Shown here one piece after another: positions 10,202-18,887 of a stretch of DNA of 64,000 bases. The notes beneath the pieces were generated by a model that saw only the letters and a list, made by a program, of their open reading frames with translations, was not told the origin of the DNA and ran no database searches. The stretch lies in NCBI RefSeq assembly GCF_900187405.1, contig NZ_LT896716.1:2670001-2734000 (forward strand), written 5' to 3'. Origin of the DNA: Geobacter sp. DSM 9736. Lineage in GTDB: Bacteria > Desulfobacterota > Desulfuromonadia > Geobacterales > Geobacteraceae. Position 1 is the first letter of the stretch. Each line of letters starts with the position of its first letter. Position numbers and translations under genes: made by a program.

Positions 10202-11998
10202 ATGACCCATTTCGAACGAAACATATCAGCATTAAAACGCCAGAATGCAGCTTTGGCAAAAAAAGTTATAGCGACTTCCCCATCTCCGGACATCATCGTG
10301 GAACCGGCTAGGAATGGGGAGGTAACAGCGAAGGTCCAAGACATATACCTTCACTCTTCATACAACCCGTCTCGCGAGGCTGACGAATGGGTTCGGCAGC
10401 ACTGCTGCAAATCCTTGCCCAATACCCCCATTACCGTCATCGGCTTCGGCCTTGGCCATCACCTGCAGGTATTGGCGCGGCAGGGACAAAAAGGCTGCGT
10501 TATAGAGCCGAATTCTGCAATCATCAGAGCGGCGTTCGAAAACACTGACCTAAGCGAGACGATCGGCAAGTTTAGTCTACTGGATGGATCCAAAGATGTA
10601 ATCTGTCGCCGCTATCATCAGCTCCTGAAAGAAAGAGTAGCTGTTCACCCCGGCTCCGCTCGAGTTAATGAGGCTCTCGCGCGCCTTGGCAAGCATGCCG
10701 AAGGTCTGAAAGTAGCAGCGAAAGGTGGCTTACGTATACTGTTGGTGAATCCAATCTACGGGGGTTCCCTCCCGATTGCCCACCACTGCGGGCATGCCCT
10801 TCGCAGCCTCGGGCACCACGTCATTCCATTCGACAGCGAACAGCTTGCTGCGGGAATGGAATTCGCCAAAGGGTTCCGCTACAACCAGAGCCGCCGTGCA
10901 TTTAACACAGGCCTTGCGCAGCTCCTCTCGCAGGCTGTGGAAATACGGGCACGCGAGGTGCGCCCTGACATGATCCTTGCGCTCGCCCAGGCACCTCTGA
11001 TGCCGGAAACGATGCTTCGGCTCGATGCCCATGGCATCCCCACTGCCTTCTGGTTTGTTGAGGACTACAGGGTTCTGCCTTACTGGAAAGAATCGGCTCC
11101 AGCGGCGTCTTGGTTCTTTGGGATCCAGAAAGAAAATATCGCCTCAGAATTATCCAAACTCGGTGTCGCACGTTACTCCTATCTCCCCACATGCGCTGCA
11201 CCGGAAGTACACCGCCCTCTCGTATTGAAAAAACATGAGCGGGACGAATTCGGAAGCGATGTCTCTTTCGTCGGCGCCGGATACTTCAACCGGCAGATAT
11301 TTTTCAAAGGATTGACCGATTACAACTTCAAGATATGGGGAAGCGACTGGCCGCTCATCTCGCCACTTACCCCCTGGATCCAGCGGCGTGGGGAAAGGAT
11401 TGATACAGAAACGTGCGTCAGAATTTTCAACTCCTCCCCAATCAACCTGAATCTTCACTCATCGACAACCTGCGATGGGGTTAATCCTGACGGGGACTTC
11501 GTCAATCCCCGCACGTTCGAAATCGCTGCCTGTGGGGCGTTCCAGCTCGTTGATCGGCGCAGCCTTCTTCCCGAGCTTTTCGAGGAAAACGAGATTGAAG
11601 TTTTTTCGAGCCTCGTTGAAGCCAGGGACAAGATCGACCGGTACCTCCGCAATGCAAACGCACGGCGAGAAGTCGCAGAAAGGGGACAATTACGGGTTAT
11701 CGCTGAACATACCTATGAACGTAGAATGGAAGAACTAGTCGCCACCATGGTTGCCGAATTCCCTAATGTTGCGGATCGCGTACTAACACGAATTCAGCGG
11801 CGCGAGGAGATTGAGGCGGACCTTGATCGTCATCCGGGACTGCCAGAACTCCTGGCGAAACTTCCGGACAAGCGCTGGTTCGCGTTGGGAAACGTACTGG
11901 GCGGAATCGTCACCGGCGAAGGCAAGCTTTCGCGTGCAGAGAAGATATTCCTCATGCTCCAGAATGTTGAAATCACATGGGATAAGATACCAGAATGA
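10202..11998 (+). CDS. CgeB-like glycosyltransferase with Maf-like N-terminal region
   Basis: 598 residues from ATG 10202. The N-terminal 110 residues contain DIYLHSSYNP and the Gly-rich strand IGFGLGHHL, a pattern I know from the N-terminal part of Maf (motility associated factor) flagellin glycosylation proteins. The rest resembles CgeB-type glycosyltransferases (DUF3880 plus a GT-B glycosyl transferase domain): LLVNPIYGG near residue 180, AFWFVEDYR in the middle, and a C-terminal part with NPRTFEIAACGAFQL, where the nucleotide sugar should bind. It overlaps the next gene by ATGA, so the two are probably translated together. A role in glycosylating flagellin or another surface glycan is inferred from position and from its paralogue at 15489-17120. 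The sugar and acceptor are unknown. Confidence 0.8.
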   Translation: MTHFERNISALKRQNAALAKKVIATSPSPDIIVEPARNGEVTAKVQDIYLHSSYNPSREADEWVRQHCCKSLPNTPITVIGFGLGHHLQVLARQGQKGCVIEPNSAIIRAAFENTDLSETIGKFSLLDGSKDVICRRYHQLLKERVAVHPGSARVNEALARLGKHAEGLKVAAKGGLRILLVNPIYGGSLPIAHHCGHALRSLGHHVIPFDSEQLAAGMEFAKGFRYNQSRRAFNTGLAQLLSQAVEIRAREVRPDMILALAQAPLMPETMLRLDAHGIPTAFWFVEDYRVLPYWKESAPAASWFFGIQKENIASELSKLGVARYSYLPTCAAPEVHRPLVLKKHERDEFGSDVSFVGAGYFNRQIFFKGLTDYNFKIWGSDWPLISPLTPWIQRRGERIDTETCVRIFNSSPINLNLHSSTTCDGVNPDGDFVNPRTFEIAACGAFQLVDRRSLLPELFEENEIEVFSSLVEARDKIDRYLRNANARREVAERGQLRVIAEHTYERRMEELVATMVAEFPNVADRVLTRIQRREEIEADLDRHPGLPELLAKLPDKRWFALGNVLGGIVTGEGKLSRAEKIFLMLQNVEITWDKIPE

Positions 11999-13548
11999 AG
12001 CGAATTGCAATCCTTGCCATAGCGCGCTACGGTGACATGATCCAGGCCTCACCCCTCCTGCGTCAGCTCAAGCATACTTATCCCAAGGCGGAAATAACTG
12101 TAGTGGTGGAAGACCGTTTTTCCGGCATTCTCCCCCTTATGCAAGGGATCGATCGGACGATTATCCTTTCGAAACGGGAGCTCGCCTGGGAGATTGCAAC
12201 AGGGGACTCCCCCCTGACAGCATACATGCAAATGGATACGTTCGTCCGAAAGCTGGAAGAGCGTTCATACGATCTGGTAGTCAATATAACGTGCTCAGGT
12301 CTTTCCGCCTTTCTTGCGTCAGCTATGAAAGCTGCTGAATATTCCGGCTTCTTCGCAGATGATACGGGGCAGCGGGTTATCCGCAACCTCTGGGGGCAAT
12401 ACGTCTTCAGCTGGTTTAATGACCATATTAGGAAGTACAACCCCATCAACCTCGTCGATATCTTTACCCGACTCGGTGGTGTAGTGCCCGATGGAAAACG
12501 TGTCGAGCTTGTTCCTACGACAAAGGGAGAAGAAGAAGCCTCCCGAATAATTCAGGAAAAGAGGCTCACCGGAAAACGGCTTGTAGGTCTTCAATTAGGA
12601 GCCAGCGAGGAAAACCGGTGCTGGCCCGTGGATCACTTCGCTCGCCTCTCAGACCGTCTCCAAAAGGAACTTGGTGTAACGACCATCCTTTTCGGTGCTC
12701 CCAACGAAAAGGAATTGGCGGATAAAGCTCTTGCGGCCATGGAAATCCCTGCCGTGGACGTTGTCGGTGAAACAGGGATCGAATCACTTTTTTCCTTAGT
12801 AAGACGCTGCGAGGCTCTCGTTTCCAACGACACCGGCACAATGCACTTTGCAGCCGCGGCCGAAATCCCTGTGGTAATGCTTTGCATCGGCCCTGCATTC
12901 TTTCGCTGTACAGGCCCATATGGCGAGGGTCATCTTGCTCTCCAGCCAAACATCCCTTGCTCCCCATGCCCCTATAACCTGGAGTGCGGCGACCCCTTCT
13001 GCCGTACAGCCATAACTACTGACTCTGTTTTCAACGCCGCTCGACTTCTTATTGACGAGGGATATGAATTTTCTGTCAGTGATTTTGCGGGTAGTAAACT
13101 TTTCAGGAGCAGCTTCGCCTTAGATGGTTATCTAACTTGGGATGACTTATGCGATGCAGATTCTCAATCGGAAAAACTCACGAAGCGACGCGAAAAGATG
13201 TGGAAACGCTGCTTCAATGATAATGATCCCGGGATGGCAAAACCCACAGATGCAGTTCTCGGTGAGTTTTACGAGCTTATGCATCAGGGAATAAAAGTCA
13301 CCTCACAAATCATGTCCACTGCCCGCATAAACCCACTGCAGGTCTCTAAACTTAAAGATCTCGGCGAAAAAGAAGCAGCCGTAGAAGCAGAGGTGAAGCT
13401 GATGGGATACAGCCATGAAATTCTGGCTCCTATAACGAGTTTTCTCTCTCTTATGCGCGAGAATATCGTGGCCGGTGAAATTTGCGATGTCGCCGCTGAA
13501 ACAGCAAATATCTATCGATTAGGAGCTGCACTCTCAGCCAATCTGTAA
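11995..13548 (+). CDS. GT9-family (heptosyltransferase-like) glycosyltransferase
   Basis: 517 residues. ATG 11995 overlaps the stop of the preceding gene (ATGA). The first 350 residues match the GT9 ADP-heptose:LPS heptosyltransferase fold: N-terminal ARYGDMIQASPLLRQLK, LQLGASEENRCWP at the start of the second Rossmann half, and VSNDTGTMHFAAA in the donor-binding region. A Cys-rich stretch follows (IPCSPCPY, then GDPFC), as seen in many GT9 members. About 150 further residues at the C terminus are largely helical by composition and go beyond the usual family length of about 350. The protein is probably cytoplasmic or at the inner face of the membrane. Given the neighbours it may add heptose or a related sugar to a surface or flagellar glycan, not necessarily to lipopolysaccharide core. 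Confidence 0.85.
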   Translation: MKRIAILAIARYGDMIQASPLLRQLKHTYPKAEITVVVEDRFSGILPLMQGIDRTIILSKRELAWEIATGDSPLTAYMQMDTFVRKLEERSYDLVVNITCSGLSAFLASAMKAAEYSGFFADDTGQRVIRNLWGQYVFSWFNDHIRKYNPINLVDIFTRLGGVVPDGKRVELVPTTKGEEEASRIIQEKRLTGKRLVGLQLGASEENRCWPVDHFARLSDRLQKELGVTTILFGAPNEKELADKALAAMEIPAVDVVGETGIESLFSLVRRCEALVSNDTGTMHFAAAAEIPVVMLCIGPAFFRCTGPYGEGHLALQPNIPCSPCPYNLECGDPFCRTAITTDSVFNAARLLIDEGYEFSVSDFAGSKLFRSSFALDGYLTWDDLCDADSQSEKLTKRREKMWKRCFNDNDPGMAKPTDAVLGEFYELMHQGIKVTSQIMSTARINPLQVSKLKDLGEKEAAVEAEVKLMGYSHEILAPITSFLSLMRENIVAGEICDVAAETANIYRLGAALSANL

Positions 13549-13569
13549 TGCTTGCAGCGCCTTTTTCGC

Positions 13570-13597
13570 TAAAGCAAATCGCGCATCACACCGAATC
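13570..13597 (+). promoter_or_regulatory. Possible sigma-28 promoter for flbD-motAB
   Basis: TAAAGCAA, a 12-base spacer, then ACCGAATC. Against TAAAGTTT and GCCGATAA this gives 5 of 8 matches in each box, with the same spacer length as the two flagellin promoters in this window. It lies 33 bases before the flbD start. Weak on its own; the motility context raises it. Confidence 0.33.
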
Positions 13598-13630
13598 TTA
13601 AAAATATCAACACTTAAGAGGATCGATGCC

Positions 13631-13888
13631 ATGATAAAACTCACACGACTGGACGGATCCGAGATATTCCTCAATGCAGATCTGATAGAGGTAATAGAGG
13701 AAACTCCCGATACCCATCTCACCCTTTCTAACGGCAATCGTTACCTCGTTCTTGAACCTGCAAAGGTCGTAATTGACAAAATAGTCAGGTTCAAGGCCCG
13801 TATACTTCTGAAGGCCGGATCGGACCCATCGGTGAAGTATCTAGCCAAGCGACGCAGAAACGACTATAGACCTTTCTGTCGATTGTAG
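13631..13888 (+). CDS. flbD: FlbD-family flagellar protein
   Basis: 85 residues from ATG 13631, preceded by AGAGGATC. The start MIKLTRLDG followed by a short beta-rich domain (IEVIEETPDT, LTLSNGNRYLV) is typical of the small FlbD proteins that sit directly before motA in Gram-positive bacteria and deltaproteobacteria. These are not the Caulobacter sigma-54 activator of the same name. The function is poorly known; a link with motor or swarming genes rests on conserved position. motA starts 43 bases downstream, so flbD, motA and motB probably form one transcript, perhaps with the glycan genes upstream, since only 82 bases separate it from the GT9 gene. Confidence 0.85.
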   Translation: MIKLTRLDGSEIFLNADLIEVIEETPDTHLTLSNGNRYLVLEPAKVVIDKIVRFKARILLKAGSDPSVKYLAKRRRNDYRPFCRL

Positions 13889-13931
13889 TTTTGGGGCACT
13901 AATATTCTAGGGAGCACAAGGTAGAGCATCT

Positions 13932-14690
13932 ATGGATATAGCAACTATAATCGGTCTCATAATGGGTTTCGGCGCAGTAATCGGCGGCCAGATCCTTGAA
14001 GGCGGGCATGTCAGCGCCATCATTCAGCCGACCGCTGCAATCATTGTTCTGGGCGGTACATTTGGGGCCACTTTCGTAAGCTTTCCGATGCCGACGATCA
14101 TCCAGGCAGTCAAGGATGTCAAGAAAGCTCTGTTTCCACCGGCAACGAACCCAGAAATAATAATCAAGGATATGATCGGGTATGCCGCCAAGGCAAGGCG
14201 CAACGGGCTTATATCTCTTGAACAGGAAGCACAGACAATCAATGATCGCTTTACCAAGAAAGGCATATCTTTGGTTGTTGACGGAATCGACCCTCAGAAA
14301 CTGCGTGAAACAATGGAAATAGAACTCGCCTCCTACGAAGAGCATTCTAAAGCAAGCGCTGAAGTCTTCGAGTCTGCCGGCGGTTTCGCTCCGACTATCG
14401 GCATTATCGGTGCTGTACTAGGCCTCATTCATGTCATGAATAATCTGTCTGATACTTCCAAACTCGGAGCAGGTATCGCCGTCGCATTCGTAGCAACAAT
14501 CTATGGACTTATGGTTGCCAACATCCTCTGCATCCCTTTCGGCACCAAGCTTAAACAGAGACTTAAAGCAGAGATACAGCAGAAAGAAATGGTCATTGAA
14601 GGGTTGATCTCGATCCAGAATGGCGAGAACCCCCATTTCATCGAGCAGAAACTACGCGCTTACATGCACGATGAAAAGAAGGGTAAGTAG
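13932..14690 (+). CDS. motA: Flagellar motor stator protein MotA
   Basis: 252 residues, of normal length for the short MotA/PomA class. It starts with a hydrophobic helix (IATIIGLIMGFGAVIGG), has a second near residue 35, a long cytoplasmic region (about 60-150) with charged residues that contact FliG, and two C-terminal helices that begin with GGFAPTIGIIGAVLGLI. With MotB it forms the ion channel stator of the inner membrane and drives rotation. Its TAG stop (14688-14690) is followed immediately by the motB ATG, with no spacer, which suggests balanced translation of the two subunits. Whether protons or sodium ions are used cannot be decided from sequence by eye. Confidence 0.95.
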   Translation: MDIATIIGLIMGFGAVIGGQILEGGHVSAIIQPTAAIIVLGGTFGATFVSFPMPTIIQAVKDVKKALFPPATNPEIIIKDMIGYAAKARRNGLISLEQEAQTINDRFTKKGISLVVDGIDPQKLRETMEIELASYEEHSKASAEVFESAGGFAPTIGIIGAVLGLIHVMNNLSDTSKLGAGIAVAFVATIYGLMVANILCIPFGTKLKQRLKAEIQQKEMVIEGLISIQNGENPHFIEQKLRAYMHDEKKGK

Positions 14691-15470
14691 ATGGGGAAGA
14701 AAAAGAAGGGACACGAGAAGGAACCAAACCACGAGCGTTGGCTGGTTTCGTATGCAGATTTCATAACGCTTCTCTTTGCAGTATTTGTCACCCTGTATGC
14801 AATGTCGCAGACGGATAAGAAAAAGGTTGAAGAAGTAATCGCTTCCCTGCGCGAATCCTTCGGCTACAGCAAGACCTCTCCCGCAAGCAAACCGAACGTC
14901 ATTGACGCCGGAAGCATTAACATAATTCCCAGCCTCGAATCGAGAGTCGCTCCCCCTCCGAAAAAAACCGGAAGAAGCGGAAAAACTCATGCCGAGGAAG
15001 TTGATTTCAAGGCAATAAAAGCCGCTATTGAAGCATATCTTTTGAAAAATGGAGCTCAGGAGAAGGTAAGCGTAGAGATTAATCGTCGAGGATTGGTAGT
15101 AAGCCTCAAGGAAGCAGGCTTCTTCAACTCAGGAAGTGCAACAGTCCGTCAGGATTCTACTCAACTCCTTGCGAAAGTTGCCGAAGCTCTGAACAACTTT
15201 ACAAATCCGATACGAGTTGAAGGTCATACGGACAACATGCCGATCAGCTCATACAACTTCCCCTCCAACTGGGAACTTTCCACGGCCCGGGCAACCAATA
15301 TCGTCCAGTACTTCATCCGGCAATACAACTACGAGCCAGCCAGCATATCCGCCACCGGCTACGGTGAACACCGTCCTGCGGCAGATAACGGCACTTCCGA
15401 AGGACGGAGCAAGAACCGGCGCGTTGACATTGTCCTTCTCTCGCACGATGGAGAGCGCGGCGAACCGTAG
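14691..15470 (+). CDS. motB: Flagellar motor stator protein MotB
   Basis: 259 residues. A basic N-terminal tail (MGKKKKGHEKEP) leads into one membrane helix, WLVSYADFITLLFAVFVTLY, with the ion-binding aspartate at residue 23. A linker follows, then an OmpA-like peptidoglycan-binding domain (VEGHTDNMPI, NWELSTARA, GYGEHRPAADN, NRRVDIVLL). The protein anchors the MotA/MotB stator to the cell wall. The gene abuts motA. It ends only 18 bases from the stop of the oppositely oriented gene at 15489, with no obvious terminator hairpin between them, so the two convergent transcripts probably overlap. Confidence 0.95.
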   Translation: MGKKKKGHEKEPNHERWLVSYADFITLLFAVFVTLYAMSQTDKKKVEEVIASLRESFGYSKTSPASKPNVIDAGSINIIPSLESRVAPPPKKTGRSGKTHAEEVDFKAIKAAIEAYLLKNGAQEKVSVEINRRGLVVSLKEAGFFNSGSATVRQDSTQLLAKVAEALNNFTNPIRVEGHTDNMPISSYNFPSNWELSTARATNIVQYFIRQYNYEPASISATGYGEHRPAADNGTSEGRSKNRRVDIVLLSHDGERGEP

Positions 15471-15488
15471 CCTGCGCAACCAGCATTA

Positions 15489-17120
15489 CTACCTGAAGAC
15501 TTCCTCAAGGACCTGCTTCATGCGATGCCGATACGTGTGTTCAGTTTTGACCCGGCGGCAGGCCTTTTCCATCATTGACTGCCTCAATAGCGGCTTGCGC
15601 CTGTAATATTCCATCCGATGCGTCACATCTTCATGGCTGTCATAAACAGCAATCTCGTCCTCATCGAAGATCTCGAAAAGCGCCTCCTGCCGATCGGTGA
15701 GTAAAAACCCGCCGCAAACAGGCACATCGAACACGCGCTGGTTAACGGCCCGCGGCATCTGAAAGCTTGTAACATTTACAGTAATGTCGGAAGATCGATA
15801 GACACAAGGCAACTCGTGGAAATAATTAACATCAGGACGGGCATCAATCTTCCCACCGAATATTTTTTGCCATCCCTCCGGGTCACCGAAGAAAACCAGA
15901 TCGTACGGAAGAAGTTTCTGCAATACTGCAGTCCTGTAGACAGTAGTTGCACCGTGTAGGAGGTAGGCACGCCAGAATAGATTCTGCTCGGGGTCCTTAA
16001 ACGACTCTCTTCCCGTCGCCAATTCTTCCAGGACCTCAAGCTGTCTTCCCCGACACCCTATCAACCTTGAGATCGCCTGTTCCGCCATATGTTCGGTCTC
16101 ACCGTTGATCGGAAATTTGGATACCAGCCTGGCAAGGAATCCACTCGCAAGAGAGTTTCCTACAAAAGCAAGAGGCGCTTGGAAAGCCTGCTTTAAAACT
16201 GCCGCACCTCCCAGATCCGCATCGGCAGCAAGAGGAAGATACGTTGTGTTAAACCCTCTGGAAGCGGTCTCCGAAATGTAGCTTCTGTCCCACATGAAAA
16301 TGCTGCATATTTCTTTGGATGGCAGGTGCGAATGAGGGAGAATAAATTCCGGAGAATCGACGAACCAGAATGCTACGGGTAGCTGAAGTTCACTCATGAT
16401 CCCGGCCATGATCCCCCGCCCATCCATCCCTCGCATATTTACAGAAAAAACAAGATCGGGAGGAGTATCCAGCAGGATTTCACGAAAAGAACGAAGTATT
16501 TCCTCCTCACTGCGCCTGTATTCGAATGGAATGACATGATGGCCCAGTGACTGAAACCCTCTTATGCACTCGTTCTCGGCATAATACGCACCGAAAGGAA
16601 CCAGAATAGTGCGGCACTCTCTGCTACCGCTCCCAAGCCACCAAGCTTTAGATCCACAAGTTGTCACTTTGGCATGAATGCGGGAGTACCAGGTCGGGTT
16701 AGCTCTAACAGAAGGAGGATGAGAGACAACGAAAAGATCCCTGGCATCCAAGTCGGCCGGGAGATCTGGAGGAGCACCCGGCTGATCGCCAGATGACGTA
16801 ACTATATCTACTGTGATTCCGCTGCAGGCGCAGCCATGTGCCGCTAATGCTGCGAGGGAGGGATAAATTTCGACTAGGATGACGCGGACAACTTGAGGGT
16901 TTTCATTTAAGGTAAGAGGAATGTGGTATCCGAGCCCTGTACCGAGAAAAACCAGAGTGCTGGCCTTTACCGGTCCCGGGACGAGAGCAGCAGCCTCTGT
17001 AACAGGATCGTAAGCTGAATGAAGATAAATTTCTTCAGTAGTCTCACCCAGCACCCGTGCCGTCAGATGCCCCCGCCGCCCTTCAATTATTTCCGCTTCG
17101 AACGCTATGCAGGTAGACAC
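15489..17120 (-). CDS. CgeB-like glycosyltransferase with Maf-like N-terminal region (second copy)
   Basis: 543 residues from GTG 17120. The layout matches the product of 10202-11998: an N-terminal region with EIYLHSAYDP and FLGTGLGYHI, recalling Maf proteins, then a CgeB-type GT-B part with PVAFWFVDSPEF, a predicted donor site around FDVPVCGGFLLTDRQEALFE, and EHTYRHRM near the end. The two proteins are clear paralogues but far from identical. The gene is 7 bases from the PilZ gene and is the last of the fliD operon, which places it with filament genes. I infer that it glycosylates flagellin or the cap region; acceptor and sugar are not shown by the sequence. Confidence 0.78.
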   Translation of the reverse strand: MSTCIAFEAEIIEGRRGHLTARVLGETTEEIYLHSAYDPVTEAAALVPGPVKASTLVFLGTGLGYHIPLTLNENPQVVRVILVEIYPSLAALAAHGCACSGITVDIVTSSGDQPGAPPDLPADLDARDLFVVSHPPSVRANPTWYSRIHAKVTTCGSKAWWLGSGSRECRTILVPFGAYYAENECIRGFQSLGHHVIPFEYRRSEEEILRSFREILLDTPPDLVFSVNMRGMDGRGIMAGIMSELQLPVAFWFVDSPEFILPHSHLPSKEICSIFMWDRSYISETASRGFNTTYLPLAADADLGGAAVLKQAFQAPLAFVGNSLASGFLARLVSKFPINGETEHMAEQAISRLIGCRGRQLEVLEELATGRESFKDPEQNLFWRAYLLHGATTVYRTAVLQKLLPYDLVFFGDPEGWQKIFGGKIDARPDVNYFHELPCVYRSSDITVNVTSFQMPRAVNQRVFDVPVCGGFLLTDRQEALFEIFDEDEIAVYDSHEDVTHRMEYYRRKPLLRQSMMEKACRRVKTEHTYRHRMKQVLEEVFR

Positions 17121-17127
17121 AACCCCG

Positions 17128-17925
17128 TCACCTGCCTGTTGACTTCTTCATTTTGAGTTCGCGGCGTTGCTCATTGAACAGAAAAGAGATAACCTCATCC
17201 CTGTCCTTTTCATTGATTAGGTTGAATTTCATCGCTGACATGAATCTATGGTCTTTACCCCAGAAGAGGGTTAGTTCTTGGCAGCGAAGGACTTCAGCGA
17301 TGACACTAATAGGGCGGGGTATTGCAGCGGGAATGAATAGTAGGAGAGCGACCTGCGTCCCGGGCTTGACGTACCAGGGGATCCGCATGCTTAGCCCACC
17401 TCCACTGAGGTTGATTCGACAGGGAAGCACCTCTGAATGTCCGCCCCACCGAACCAGCTTTACCCCTTTTTCATATGGTTGAAGAACGGGAGGAGTTCCT
17501 TTTTGTGTATCAGCTCTCAACTCCTGCCACAGAGCTTCTAATGAACGAAAATCCTGATCTTCAGGTACAGTTAGAACAGCCGGAAGCATCACATCGAGAC
17601 GGAAGTATTCCCTCCGCTGCTGTTCCTTAACCTCGCCGACCAGCTTCAGAGAGATCGACCCACCTCGGTTCAACCCCGACAGCAGTGCCGGCACACGATA
17701 CAGAACTCCACCCGTCCAGGCAGAAAGAGCGGCTTCTGCCCCTGACTTGATGGCAGCCATTTCCGGAAGTTCTTTATCGTAAAGCTCCAACTCGACGAGA
17801 TCACCCTGTATACATGCTATAGAAGCTGTTAAATTAAGAAAGTCCTGCTCTGAACGCCGCAACGATACAGAAGCGGACTGAAGCTTTTCAAAAAAATGAT
17901 TGTAATCAAAGGATTGAATGCTCAT
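17128..17925 (-). CDS. PilZ-domain protein (YcgR-like flagellar brake candidate)
   Basis: 265 residues if ATG 17925 is used; an in-frame TTG at 17985 would overlap the upstream gene and is less likely. The first 110 residues look like the YcgR-type N-terminal beta domain. The PilZ domain follows, with the c-di-GMP signature RREYFR (RxxxR type) near residue 120 and NLSGGG (D/NxSxxG) near residue 185. Such proteins bind cyclic di-GMP and, in enteric bacteria, slow or bias the motor by contacting MotA, FliG or FliM. Position in a late flagellar operon after fliD-fliS supports a role in motility control. Brake action here is inference. Confidence 0.82.
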   Translation of the reverse strand: MSIQSFDYNHFFEKLQSASVSLRRSEQDFLNLTASIACIQGDLVELELYDKELPEMAAIKSGAEAALSAWTGGVLYRVPALLSGLNRGGSISLKLVGEVKEQQRREYFRLDVMLPAVLTVPEDQDFRSLEALWQELRADTQKGTPPVLQPYEKGVKLVRWGGHSEVLPCRINLSGGGLSMRIPWYVKPGTQVALLLFIPAAIPRPISVIAEVLRCQELTLFWGKDHRFMSAMKFNLINEKDRDEVISFLFNEQRRELKMKKSTGR

Positions 17926-17948
17926 TTTCTTCTTCAATGTTGTTATGG

Positions 17949-18398
17949 CTAATGCTTCGCAAGATTGTTGATTACCTTGTCCCAACAGTTCAGATGATCT
18001 GCTAGTTCATACTCAAGGAGATCCGAAAGGAAGACCCAGTCTTTCTTTTGTTGAGCCGTTACTATCGTATTTAGATGTGAATTGAATTCTTCAACGAGCA
18101 ATGAGAGGGGCTTCATACCTCCAAGCACGGCGTCACTTTTGAGGTCAAGTACCTTCCATATGCAATCCAGCGTTGCTACCAGGAGATCAAGGCCGGTCAC
18201 CACTTGTAAATACAGATCTTTCGCCTGTTGCTCGTGCCCTGTTCTGAATAGTTTGGCTGTCTCAAGGGTGGCTTGACGGAGCTCGGTCAGATGTGTAATA
18301 GCGTCCTTTAGCACTTCATCAACGAGCACAGTATCAGGCGAGGAGGCTTCCACCATGCTACCCACCGTTGCGTTTCGGTCAACCGCTAGCTGATTCAT
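17949..18398 (-). CDS. Unknown helical protein in the fliD operon
   Basis: 149 residues from ATG 18398, with CAGGAGGAGT just upstream. I do not recognise the family. The sequence is acidic, mostly helical by composition, and lacks a signal peptide or membrane segment. Features seen: leucine-rich stretches (LTELRQATLETAKLF, LDLLVATLDCIWKVLDL) and a tail with LLEYELADHLNCWDKVI. Its size and helical make-up recall small flagellar export chaperones or FlaG/FliS-type accessory proteins, but no motif supports a specific call. It sits between the FliT-like gene and the PilZ gene on what looks like one transcript, so a late flagellar function is the best guess. Confidence 0.6.
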   Translation of the reverse strand: MNQLAVDRNATVGSMVEASSPDTVLVDEVLKDAITHLTELRQATLETAKLFRTGHEQQAKDLYLQVVTGLDLLVATLDCIWKVLDLKSDAVLGGMKPLSLLVEEFNSHLNTIVTAQQKKDWVFLSDLLEYELADHLNCWDKVINNLAKH

Positions 18399-18458
18399 CG
18401 GTACTCCTCCTGCTGTTGATTATCTTCGTCACGCGCAAACTGCCTCCACGCTCTCCGA

Positions 18459-18887
18459 CTACGCCTTTCCGTTAACCTGTTGAGGTTCGCTCCTCCTGGG
18501 AGGATCATAGCCCTTTCGAAGAGTCCTCCCGTCAGAAATGGCCGTAAAATCCTTTTGCAACACAGCCAACTTTTTGTTGGCGAGAGCCAAAGAAACAGCA
18601 TCCAATTCCAGGATTCTCTCCGTCAGTTGTTTCTGCTGCTCACGGAAATGATTGATATGCAGTCCATCAACAGTTTTGCCTGTTTCTCCTCGTGAAACCT
18701 CTGAAGTGATCATGTCGTCAATTCTTTGAATCTCCTGTACTATTTGTTGACGACGAATCATTACAGCCTCAAGGTCTTCCACCGTCAGAACGTCAAGCTT
18801 TTCCAGCAAAAAGGACGCGGCTTCAAGAAGCTGACGGTACAGTTCTTCACCAACCCTAAGAGCAGCTTCTATTTCTTTCCTATTCAC
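18459..18887 (-). CDS. FliT-like small helical protein, putative flagellar chaperone
   Basis: 142 residues from GTG 18887, which overlaps the fliS stop (GTGA). An upstream start at 18974 is open but would lie deep inside fliS. The protein is a charged helical bundle or coiled coil (LYRQLLEAASFLLEKLDVL, MIRRQQIVQEIQRID, LTERILELDAVSLALANKKL). The slot directly after fliD and fliS is where fliT, the FliD chaperone, is found in other bacteria, and size and composition fit. Similarity to known FliT is too low for me to assign the symbol. It may alternatively serve another axial protein. Confidence 0.6.
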   Translation of the reverse strand: MNRKEIEAALRVGEELYRQLLEAASFLLEKLDVLTVEDLEAVMIRRQQIVQEIQRIDDMITSEVSRGETGKTVDGLHINHFREQQKQLTERILELDAVSLALANKKLAVLQKDFTAISDGRTLRKGYDPPRRSEPQQVNGKA

